A DNA stretch of 5,141 nt, taken from positions 173-5,313 of the forward strand of contig DBVL01000045.1 in the NCBI GenBank assembly GCA_002308475.1, in the 5' to 3' direction. Numbering within the stretch: the stretch's first letter is position 1; each line of letters starts with the position of its first letter. The notes beneath the pieces are model-generated. The model worked only from the letters and a program-made list of their open reading frames with translations, ran no database searches and was not told the DNA's origin. This document shows positions 1-5,141 of the stretch, piece after piece. This stretch comes from Spirochaetales bacterium UBA1265. GTDB lineage: Bacteria; Spirochaetota; Spirochaetia; Sphaerochaetales; Sphaerochaetaceae. The translations under genes and the position numbers were made by a program.

Positions 1-641
1 AAGGCTTTCTTGCCTGCATCCTTGATTGAGGCAGTTCTTCTGAGAGGTGTGGATCTCAACGGCTACGGAAGGCTTCTTCTTGGACATCATATCTAGCGTA
101 CCCTTGTCTACATAGCTGTCTATCAGGATGATGGACTTCTCTGCTTTATTGATTATCTCCTCAATACAGCTTGTGGCATCCCACATTTGACCTTTGAAGA
201 AAATGACTGCCTTATCCCGCTTAGGAGTTTCAAGTTGTCATCGGATTCAATCTGCTTGAGTTCTATGCGGTCAAGACGCTGGAATATCATGGCATTGTCT
301 GCAAGGTAGTGCCGCATTGCAATGAAAGCATTCATTATTGCGATACTTGTTTTAACAGCTATGTCAGAACGGAGTATTGCAGACAGCATTGCTACTCCGG
401 ACTCAGTAAAGGCATTTGGACATACACTTGAGTGTTTGAGCCTTGCCAACCGGTCACAATTTGTGACCAGTTCCTCCTTTTCTTCCGTGGTCAACTGAAA
501 ACAAAAGTTGGAAGGGAATCTGTTATTATTTCTTTTTACGGATTGATTTAATGCTTTTGTATTAACCTGATACAATTCTGCAAGATCCGCATCTAGCATG
601 ACCTGTACACCACGGATGGTGTAAATCCTATTACGGATATC
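1..641 (-). pseudogene. ORF6N-domain protein, frameshifted and missing its N-terminus, running off the left edge
   Basis: ORF6N proteins are DNA-binding-type proteins of phage and accessory DNA. The N-terminal half reads from the ATG at 599 and shows family hallmarks: MLDADLAELYQV, then FTESGVAMLSAILRSD and IMNAFIAMRHYL. The frame remains family-like upstream of that ATG (NRIYTIRGVQV just before MLDADL) but hits TAA at 642-644. No ATG, GTG or TTG lies between, so the normal start is lost. Downstream the frame runs into TAA at 153-155 after a nonsense tail. A second minus-strand frame, open from 237 to the window edge, carries the expected continuation, including AVIFFKGQMWDA and KAEKSIILIDSYVDKGTLDM. 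The frames join between about 155 and 237, as from a deletion of one base modulo three. I see no slippery heptamer that would suggest programmed frameshifting. The last ten residues before position 1 also look unlike the family, so a further shift is possible. Product identity is firm; pseudogene status is likely. Confidence 0.8.
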
Positions 642-666
642 TTATAGCACCTCAAGATAATATGTG
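641..666 (-). promoter_or_regulatory. Possible extended -10 promoter for the ORF6N gene
   Basis: On the minus strand TGC-TATAAG (TATAAG at 641-646) forms an extended -10 element, five of six bases matching TATAAT. The sequence 17 nt upstream, TTGCAC, is a poor -35. The -10 lies over the stop codon that interrupts the family-like frame. It may therefore be a chance match inside former coding or leader sequence. Confidence 0.25.
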
Positions 667-861
667 CAATACATATGTTTGGTATTTTGCAGAAAACTCA
701 TGCCTCTGAAAAAAAAATCCGACAAGAGAAAAGAGCTGATTCATATTGTGTCTGGAAAAGTTCTAAAGAGTGACATCAATGATTATCACAAAAGCTATGA
801 TGGAGAATACATTTCTTTAACCCTGTTCGCGAGGGAAGTAATCAACCATATGAGACCTCTT
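645..861 (+). other. Gene-poor stretch with a doubtful short reading frame
   Basis: A plus-strand frame is open from ATG 664 (alternative ATG at 700) to 1107 and would encode up to 147 residues. Neither start has a clear ribosome binding site. The lysine-rich part up to about 860 could be the remnant of a small protein that I do not recognise. Beyond that the frame runs through a tRNA-like fragment, a terminator hairpin, a promoter and 73 bases of the ATPase gene, so the full frame is not credible. An inverted repeat ATATGT-gcaat-ACATAT lies at 660-676, upstream of the minus-strand ORF6N gene, and could be an old operator. Confidence 0.3.
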
Positions 862-884
862 GCGGTTCGAATCCGGTCGGCACC
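862..884 (+). other. tRNA 3'-end-like fragment (possible attachment-site scar)
   Basis: The sequence contains GGTTCGAATCC, the standard T-arm with its TTCGAAT loop, followed by GGTCGGCACC, which looks like a 3' acceptor strand ending in discriminator A and CC. The upstream 70-90 nt hold no matching acceptor strand, D-arm or anticodon arm, so this is not a complete tRNA. The T-stem is imperfect: three inner pairs form and the outer two mismatch. A terminator starts a few bases downstream, as after real tRNA genes. Many integrative elements use tRNA 3' ends as attachment sites and leave such copies behind; that reading here is inference. Confidence 0.4.
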
Positions 885-887
885 TAT

Positions 888-926
888 AAAAGTCCTTGCC
901 TACACATTTGCAGGCAAGGATTTTTT
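888..926 (+). terminator. Rho-independent terminator, probably bidirectional
   Basis: A perfect 9-bp stem, TCCTTGCCT (893-901) with AGGCAAGGA (912-920), encloses a 10-nt loop and is followed by six T (921-926). The stem can extend by a G-T pair and several A-T pairs because AAAAG precedes it. The A-run on the left gives a short T-run on the minus strand, so it may also work in that direction. It insulates the ATPase promoter from transcription coming from the left. Confidence 0.85.
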
Positions 927-970
927 ATTCTCTGCAGAGCTGTGCTCCACTACAATCGACAAAAAACTTG

Positions 971-999
971 ATGACAATTTGCCACCCGTTGGCTATAAT
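971..999 (+). promoter_or_regulatory. Sigma-70-type promoter of the ATPase gene
   Basis: The -35 element is ATGACA at 971-976 (five of six bases of TTGACA) and the -10 is a perfect TATAAT at 994-999, separated by the ideal 17 nt. Transcription should start near 1006, giving a leader of about 29 nt before the ATG at 1035. The promoter lies just after the terminator at 888-926, so the ATPase is probably its own transcription unit. Confidence 0.75.
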
Positions 1000-1012
1000 C
1001 GAATTAAATTCG
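1000..1012. promoter_or_regulatory. 13-bp perfect palindrome at the transcription start (candidate operator)
   Basis: CGAATT-A-AATTCG is perfectly symmetric around position 1006, the predicted start site, and begins immediately after the -10 box. A repressor dimer bound here would block initiation. It could also form a weak hairpin at the very 5' end of the mRNA. No regulator gene for it is visible in the window. Confidence 0.4.
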
Positions 1013-1034
1013 GAAAAAGTCAGCGGAGGAAAAT

Positions 1035-2276
1035 ATGGCCTACATCAAACGTGCTGCACAAAATCTCCTCATTAGTAAATTCAATACCTCTAAATCTGTT
1101 GCCATAACTGGAGCCAGACAGGTTGGCAAAACAACTCTCACAAAGGAAATGTTCCCCAATGTAAGACGAATTAACCTGAGAAGTTCTACTCTTTACAATG
1201 CCGCAATTACTGATCCGGAAGGCTTTCTTAGCGGCTTCAAACGCCCCTTGTTCATTGACGAGATACAGAGAGTTCCTGAGATTATTTCTGCTGCCAAAGT
1301 AATCCTTGACGATGTTGGTGGAAAAGGAAACTACCTTTTTTCAGGTTCTCAGAAATGGGAATTGATGAAAGGTCTTTCCGAGTCTCTTTCTGGCATGGTC
1401 AATATAATGCAACTTCTCAATCTTTCAATGCGTGAGATAGAAGAAATAGATTTTAACGAAGCATTTGTTCCGAAGGAAGAATACCTTGATAAACGTGAAC
1501 TTGAGCTGAAACCATACTCTGATATCTGGGAGAGAATACACAGAGGCTTCTACCCTGAGCTTTATAACGAGAATCCTCCATCATGGCAGGATTTCTATCA
1601 GTCGTATGTCGCTACTTATATAGAAAGGGATGTATATGGCATTACCAAGGTCAGAGATTATGCCACGTTCTACAGGTTTATGGTCGCAGTTGCTGCTCGC
1701 ACTGGAAAAGTTTTGGATTATACAAGTATTGCCAATGATGTCGGGATTTCCAGCGATACTGTCAGACTCTGGATTGCAATTCTTGAAATGACAGACATAA
1801 TCCTTCTCTTGCGCCCATACTACAATTCTCATCTTAATAGAGCTATCAAATCTCCTAAAGTGTATTTCCGTGATACAGGAATTGCCGCCTATCTGACTTC
1901 GTGGCTAACACCGGAAACATTGAAAAATGGAGCCATGGCTGGAGCTTTTTTTGAGACCTTTGTAGTTAATGAAATTGCAAAGTCTTATGTAAATACCGGA
2001 AAAGACTTCTCAAAGAGTGTCTTTTATTATCGAGGTAAGGACAAAACAAGGTCAGGGTCTGAAACTGAAATTGATTTGGTAATTGAAGAAAACGGCATCT
2101 TGTATCCTGTTGAAATAAAAAAGACATCAAACCCAGACACATCAATGGCCTCATCTTTTGATGTTCTTGATAAGGATGTTGAGAAAAAACGTGGCCCTGG
2201 TGCAATCCTTTGTTCTTCAAAGATTCGGTTCAATCTCAAAGACAATCTTTATGTTCTACCTGTTGAGTTTGTATAA
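1035..2276 (+). CDS. AAA-family ATPase with DUF4143 domain
   Basis: An intact 413-residue protein of the AAA_14/DUF4143 family. These soluble ATPases are common in anaerobes and usually lie in accessory regions; their biological role is not established. The Walker A motif GARQVGKT is at residues 26-33, Walker B PLFIDEIQ at 71-78 (D75, E76) and a sensor-like SGS at 103-105. DUF4143 hallmarks follow: RGFYPEL at 170-176, SYVATYIERDV at 190-200, a winged-helix-like stretch around 229-252 and SPKVYFRDTGIAAYL at 273-287. The C-terminus resembles a PD-(D/E)xK nuclease fold, with D347, E360 and K362 in EIDL...VEIKK; whether it cuts DNA is unknown. The start is fixed by GGAGGA at 1025-1030, 4 nt before ATG. 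It has its own promoter. Only 3 of 23 arginine codons are AGG and two sampled lines are about 38 % GC, unlike the preA-like gene, so recent transfer is plausible. Confidence 0.92.
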   Translation: MAYIKRAAQNLLISKFNTSKSVAITGARQVGKTTLTKEMFPNVRRINLRSSTLYNAAITDPEGFLSGFKRPLFIDEIQRVPEIISAAKVILDDVGGKGNYLFSGSQKWELMKGLSESLSGMVNIMQLLNLSMREIEEIDFNEAFVPKEEYLDKRELELKPYSDIWERIHRGFYPELYNENPPSWQDFYQSYVATYIERDVYGITKVRDYATFYRFMVAVAARTGKVLDYTSIANDVGISSDTVRLWIAILEMTDIILLLRPYYNSHLNRAIKSPKVYFRDTGIAAYLTSWLTPETLKNGAMAGAFFETFVVNEIAKSYVNTGKDFSKSVFYYRGKDKTRSGSETEIDLVIEENGILYPVEIKKTSNPDTSMASSFDVLDKDVEKKRGPGAILCSSKIRFNLKDNLYVLPVEFV

Positions 2277-2309
2277 GAAGCGTTGTCTTTCTGTTCAGTA
2301 AGCAAAGTG

Positions 2310-2331
2310 CTAGAAATTAGTCCTAGAAATT
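2310..2331. repeat. Two 9-bp direct repeats, CTAGAAATT
   Basis: CTAGAAATT occurs at 2310-2318 and again at 2323-2331, a period of 13 bp. It lies 30-60 nt after the ATPase stop codon and 60-80 nt before the predicted -35 of the next operon. It could be a regulator binding site or a short duplication; nothing in the window decides. Confidence 0.35.
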
Positions 2332-2354
2332 CTTTCATTTGACAAGAAACTAAA

Positions 2355-2404
2355 TGTAGGACTATCCAGAAGTTTTGGAACCCTACAGGCTTGAGAAATA
2401 AGCC
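2355..2404 (+). repeat. Two adjacent hairpins between the ATPase and the transporter operon
   Basis: TGTAGG (2355-2360) pairs with CCTACA (2382-2387) and encloses an inner hairpin TCCAGA-agt-TTTGGA (2365-2379, one G-T pair). Directly after it GGCTT (2388-2392) pairs with AAGCC (2400-2404) around a 7-nt loop. There is no T-run, so neither looks like a normal terminator. The second hairpin overlaps the predicted -35 box of the transporter promoter. They might help end ATPase transcripts or be part of a longer structured RNA. Confidence 0.35.
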
Positions 2405-2419
2405 AATTACTGCTATAAC
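2391..2419 (+). promoter_or_regulatory. Sigma-70-type promoter of the VUT-preA-SDR operon
   Basis: The -35 is TTGAGA at 2391-2396 (five of six). The -10 is TATAAC at 2414-2419 (five of six), with a 17-nt spacer and an extended TGC element just upstream of the -10. The predicted start near 2426 gives a leader of about 68 nt to the ATG at 2494. This fits the gap between unrelated genes and the tight packing of the three genes downstream. Confidence 0.6.
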
Positions 2420-2429
2420 TGCTCTGCAA

Positions 2430-2464
2430 GCCGGAGTTCGTACATTTCCAGGAAATCCTTCGGC
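2430..2464 (+). promoter_or_regulatory. Structured 5' leader of the transporter operon (candidate RNA switch)
   Basis: GCCGGAG (2430-2436) pairs with CTTCGGC (2458-2464), seven pairs with one G-T. Inside, ATTTCC (2444-2449) is complementary to GGAAAT (2451-2456), though steric limits leave about four pairs. An A-rich tail containing AAAACTA and the ribosome binding site AGGTGG (2483-2488) follow. A hairpin plus A-rich tail before the ribosome binding site recalls preQ1-I riboswitches, which often control queuosine-related transporters. However, I find no loop sequence clearly complementary to the tail, so this is not a canonical match. It may be a different leader or chance pairing. Confidence 0.3.
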
Positions 2465-2493
2465 ATACAAAATAAAACTATCAGGTGGAAAAA

Positions 2494-3213
2494 ATGAGTA
2501 GAACAAAACTAGGGGCCAGGCGTCCCTTTACATCAACCGAGTACCTTATTGGTCTCTCAGTCGTTTACGGCATAGTTGCCGTTTTAATGAACATCCTTTG
2601 CATGAAGAGCCTGAGTTTCGGATCTTCCGTCATAATCTGTGACGGTGGACTCCTCATAAGCTGGATGGTCTTTCTTATCTCAAACGTCATAACTGAGGTC
2701 TGGGATGAGAGGACAGCAATAAGGCTCTCATCATTTGTGGCCATTCTTTCATTTCTCTTCATGCTTCTTGCCAGACTTGAGGTCCTGATTCCCACCCTCC
2801 CTGAGTATCATGAACAGGCAGATGCCTTTGCCAGGATATTCTCAAACGGACCGAGAACCATCATTTCATCGGCAACAGCCTTCTGGGTGGGAAACGTCAT
2901 AAACGTGCATATAATCTACAGAATTAAAGTCCGGCTTGAGAAGGCTGGAAAAGACAGGGGAATCCTGTTCTTCTTCAGAGCCTCCTTTTCAACGCTGATC
3001 GGACAGCTTGTAGACAACGCCCTGTTCATGACTCTGGCCTTTGCCCCAGTTGGACTCTCTGTATATGAGATGCGCTGGGTAGACATTTTTACTTCTGTTC
3101 TCTCGGGAACCGTTATAGAATTGGTTGTAGAATCATTCTTCGTTCCGCTGATAACCATTCCTCTTACAAGGAAAATCCAGAAGGAGATAGATTACCATAG
3201 TACCCATATGTGA
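2494..3213 (+). CDS. VUT-family (YhhQ/COG1738-like) membrane transporter, divergent
   Basis: A 239-residue integral membrane protein with about six hydrophobic segments (near 16-36, 51-69, 76-95, 121-142, 163-186 and 196-222). Family signatures are FLISNVITEVW (60-70), WVGNVINVHIIYRI (131-144) and GQLVDNALFMTLAF (170-183). Family members such as E. coli YhhQ import queuosine precursors. Two usually acidic membrane positions are Asn here: N64, where the family normally has Asp (FLATD in YhhQ), and N137 (LDVHV in YhhQ). D174 is kept. SW at 56-57 replaces the typical Pro region. The substrate may therefore differ from preQ0/preQ1. ATG 2494 is preferred over the GTG at 2485 because AGGTGG at 2483-2488 is ideally spaced from it and overlaps the GTG. 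It is the first gene of an operon and ends 9 nt before the preA-like gene. Confidence 0.85.
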   Translation: MSRTKLGARRPFTSTEYLIGLSVVYGIVAVLMNILCMKSLSFGSSVIICDGGLLISWMVFLISNVITEVWDERTAIRLSSFVAILSFLFMLLARLEVLIPTLPEYHEQADAFARIFSNGPRTIISSATAFWVGNVINVHIIYRIKVRLEKAGKDRGILFFFRASFSTLIGQLVDNALFMTLAFAPVGLSVYEMRWVDIFTSVLSGTVIELVVESFFVPLITIPLTRKIQKEIDYHSTHM

Positions 3214-3222
3214 GGAGAGAAC

Positions 3223-4734
3223 ATGCAGCAATTCAAATTTGACGAGTCGGAAATAAGCCGTTGTATTTTATGCCTGGATCCTGTGTGCACCAAAGTGTGC
3301 CCCCAGCATGCGGATGTGGGAAATATCCTCAGGTCCCTTTTTTTCGAAGATTACTATGTGGCAGTCGATAGGCTCAGTGGCATAGACTGCACGTATTGCA
3401 ATGCACCATGCGAGAGATCCTGCGTGCTCGCTCCCAAGATTGATCCCGTTAAGATACGAGAAATACTCATGGACGTAAAGAGCATGTCTCAGGCGCTTCC
3501 TGAAAGGAAGAGATGGGATATAGATCTCTCCACGGAGATCTGCGGAGTCAGGCTGGAGAACCCGTTCATGCTCTCGTCATCGGTCGTTGCCAGCACATAT
3601 GACATGTGTGCGCGTGCATTCGACGCCGGATGGGCAGGTGTGGCGTTCAAGACTATCTGCAACTTCCCCCAGCATGAGGCCTCCCCCAGATTCTCCGCCA
3701 TCCACAACCACGCCAACTCCTTCTGTGGCTTTAAGAACATAGAGCAGCTCTCCGACCACAGCGTCAAGGAGAACATGGAGATATTCCGAAGGCTTAGGGA
3801 GAAGTATCCCCACAAGGTCATAGTAGCCTCCATTATGGGACAGAACGAGGATGAGTGGACCGCCCTTGCGCGCGAATGTGAGGCCAACGGAGCCAACATC
3901 ATAGAGTGCAACTTCTCGTGTCCAAACCTGGAAGAGAGTGGCTTGGGAGTGACCATTGGTCAGTCTCCGGAGCTTGTTGAACGTTTCACCAGGGCTACCA
4001 AGAGGGGCACAAGCCTTCCAGTTCTGGCCAAGCTGACTCCAAACATTACAGACATGGTTCCCGTAGCCATTGCTGCCAAGAGGGGCGGTGCAGATGGAAT
4101 AGCCGCCATCAACACAATCAACTCAATCACCGGTGTAAACATTGATACCCTTGTGGCTGAGCCTGCCGTTCAGGGAAAGTCTATAGTAGGAGGATACTCT
4201 GGAGCCGCAGTCAAGCCAATTGCGCTGAGGTTCATCTCGGACCTTGCGAACTGCAGTGAGCTCAAGGGCCTTCATATCAGCGGAATGGGCGGAATTGAGA
4301 CATGGCGAGATGCCTTGGAGTTTCTGCTCCTTGGTGCTGGAAGTCTGCAGGTCACAACTTCTGTCATGCAGTACGGCTACAGGATAATTGAGGATCTGCT
4401 CGGCGGACTCAAGAACTACATGAGGGCCAAGGGAATCCACAGGGTTTCAGACCTCATCGGAGGAGCCACTGAGACCGTAGTTGATCACCAGAGCATAGAG
4501 CGAGACATAATCCAGTTTCCTATCTTTGACAAGGACAAGTGCGTAGGATGTGGCAGGTGCTACATATCTTGCATGGACGGAGGACACCAGGCCATAGAGT
4601 TTGACCCGGAGACCAGAAGGCCTCGTCTCATTGGATCAAAATGCGTTGGATGCCACCTGTGCAGGCTGGTGTGTCCGACTGATGCAGTGGGAGTTGCCAA
4701 TAAGGTTCTCAGAAAGGATTCATCAAGGAGATAG
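3223..4734 (+). CDS. preA: PreA-like dihydropyrimidine dehydrogenase protein with fused N-terminal iron-sulfur domain
   Basis: A 503-residue predicted cytoplasmic flavoprotein with four cysteine quartets. Residues 14-26 (C14, C17, C22, C26) and 56-67 (C56, C59, C63, C67) form a GltD/PreT-type two-cluster domain; the first quartet has the same spacing as in animal dihydropyrimidine dehydrogenase. Residues about 105-415 are the FMN-binding dihydroorotate-dehydrogenase-like barrel. It contains NFSCP at 230-234 (C233 equals the catalytic Cys of dihydropyrimidine dehydrogenase), LAKLTPNITD at 268-277, AINTINSI at 295-302 and SGMGGIETW at 353-361. Residues 440-485 hold two 4Fe-4S motifs (C440-443-446-450 and C474-477-480-484). 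E. coli PreA is about 90 residues shorter and lacks the N-terminal domain, which belongs to its partner PreT. The FAD and NAD(P)H domains are absent, so a separate electron donor is needed. AGGAGA precedes ATG. Family assignment is strong; uracil/thymine as substrate is inferred and may be wrong given the neighbours. Confidence 0.85.
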   Translation: MQQFKFDESEISRCILCLDPVCTKVCPQHADVGNILRSLFFEDYYVAVDRLSGIDCTYCNAPCERSCVLAPKIDPVKIREILMDVKSMSQALPERKRWDIDLSTEICGVRLENPFMLSSSVVASTYDMCARAFDAGWAGVAFKTICNFPQHEASPRFSAIHNHANSFCGFKNIEQLSDHSVKENMEIFRRLREKYPHKVIVASIMGQNEDEWTALARECEANGANIIECNFSCPNLEESGLGVTIGQSPELVERFTRATKRGTSLPVLAKLTPNITDMVPVAIAAKRGGADGIAAINTINSITGVNIDTLVAEPAVQGKSIVGGYSGAAVKPIALRFISDLANCSELKGLHISGMGGIETWRDALEFLLLGAGSLQVTTSVMQYGYRIIEDLLGGLKNYMRAKGIHRVSDLIGGATETVVDHQSIERDIIQFPIFDKDKCVGCGRCYISCMDGGHQAIEFDPETRRPRLIGSKCVGCHLCRLVCPTDAVGVANKVLRKDSSRR

Positions 4735-4735
4735 T

Positions 4736-5141
4736 ATGAAAGTCCTGGTTACCGGAAGTTGTGGTGGTATAGGAAAGGCTGTAGCAGAGCTGTTTATGGA
4801 AAATGGGCACACTGTTTACGGACTGGATACAAATCCAACCTCTCCTTTCACTGAAAATCCATCTTACATACATCTGTGTGCGGATATAGCAGACAGAGGG
4901 GCATTGCCTTCGATAGAAGGCGTACAGATTCTGATTAACTGTGCGGGCGTGCAGGACAGCAAGGATGACATTTGCATCAACCTCAAGGGGACCATGAACG
5001 TCACCGAGAAGTATGCGTTCAACCCGGAGATCAGGAGCGTGCTGATTATTGCTTCGGCGTCTGCTCACACGGGTGCGGAGTTTCCGGCCTACAGTGCTTC
5101 CAAGGGCGGGCTTCTCGCTTACACCCGAAACGTGGCCATAC
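4736..5141 (+). CDS. Short-chain dehydrogenase/reductase (SDR), 3' end beyond the window
   Basis: The first 135 residues of a classical-type SDR, an NAD(P)(H)-dependent oxidoreductase. The cofactor motif TGSCGGIG is at 6-13. Asp31 at the end of the second strand favours NAD(H) over NADP(H). NCAG is at 68-71, and a full catalytic tetrad is visible: N82, S107, Y119, K123 (YSASK at 119-123). The protein is compact: NCAG to the catalytic Tyr spans only 51 residues, shorter than is usual in this family. The ribosome binding site AAGGAG (4725-4730) lies inside the end of the preA-like gene and ATG begins 1 nt after its stop, so the two are probably translationally coupled. The substrate is unknown. 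Its place in the operon suggests it acts on the same compound as the PreA-like protein. The gene is cut at the window edge, not visibly broken. Confidence 0.88.
   Translation, partial: MKVLVTGSCGGIGKAVAELFMENGHTVYGLDTNPTSPFTENPSYIHLCADIADRGALPSIEGVQILINCAGVQDSKDDICINLKGTMNVTEKYAFNPEIRSVLIIASASAHTGAEFPAYSASKGGLLAYTRNVAI

Noticed and set aside
800..884. A complete tRNA gene ending at 884
   Set aside because: No complementary 5' acceptor strand, D-arm or anticodon stem can be found in the preceding 70-90 nt, and the outer T-stem pairs do not form.
664..1107. Plus-strand 147-codon frame as a complete gene
   Set aside because: It has no clear ribosome binding site, runs through a tRNA-like fragment, a terminator hairpin and a consensus promoter, and overlaps the well-supported ATPase start. 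At most its first third is a gene remnant.
2430..2490. A canonical preQ1-I riboswitch
   Set aside because: The A-rich tail is suggestive, but the loop lacks a sequence complementary to the CTA in the tail and the loop is longer than in that class.
2249..2506. Minus-strand 85-codon frame between the ATPase and the transporter
   Set aside because: It spans the predicted promoter and hairpins, overlaps both neighbouring genes' ends and shows no recognisable motif.
3489..3956. Minus-strand 155-codon frame inside the preA-like gene
   Set aside because: It is a shadow of a strongly conserved coding sequence; its translation shows no family motif and it has no promoter or ribosome binding site context.
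3910..3960. Loss of the catalytic cysteine in the PreA-like protein
   Set aside because: An Ile sits where animal DPD has a second Cys (GLACGQ), but the catalytic Cys is the one in the N-x-S-C-P motif, and that is present (C233).
4709..5068. Minus-strand 119-codon frame across the SDR start
   Set aside because: It lies opposite a gene with a complete SDR motif set and resembles no known protein.

Overview
The window looks bacterial. Two good sigma-70-type promoters, Shine-Dalgarno sites 4-5 nt ahead of start codons and a rho-independent terminator are visible. The phylum cannot be fixed from the sequence. The gene content (ORF6N protein, AAA/DUF4143 ATPase, PreA-type iron-sulfur flavoprotein) suits an anaerobic, possibly gut-associated bacterium. 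The right-hand genes use mostly AGG/AGA for arginine, and some sampled lines of the preA-like gene are 53-62 % GC by hand count.

Left part (1-1034): a decaying accessory region. A minus-strand ORF6N-domain gene runs off the left edge. It is broken by an upstream in-frame stop that removes its N-terminus and by an internal frameshift. About 390 nt without a convincing gene follow (645-1034). They hold a short sequence like the 3' end of a tRNA, a strong hairpin terminator, a near-consensus promoter and a perfect 13-bp palindrome at the predicted transcription start.

Middle (1035-2276): an intact AAA ATPase/DUF4143 protein with its own promoter. It is more AT-rich than the preA-like gene and uses different arginine codons (3 AGG of 23, against 17 of 32 in the preA-like gene), which suggests acquired DNA. 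The tRNA-like scrap, terminator, ATPase and broken ORF6N gene together resemble an integration or gene-turnover spot.

Right part (2277-5141): after a 217-nt intergenic region with direct repeats, hairpins and a second good promoter, three genes lie in a tight operon with gaps of 9 nt and 1 nt. The first encodes a VUT/YhhQ-family membrane transporter, a family known for importing queuosine precursors. The second encodes a 503-residue PreA-like dihydropyrimidine dehydrogenase protein with two extra N-terminal iron-sulfur sites. The third encodes a compact short-chain dehydrogenase cut by the window end. The arrangement suggests uptake of a base-like compound followed by reduction and a further NAD-linked redox step. 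The transporter differs from the usual family pattern at two normally acidic membrane positions, so its substrate may not be a queuosine precursor. This operon is the most interesting candidate system here; its function is inference.
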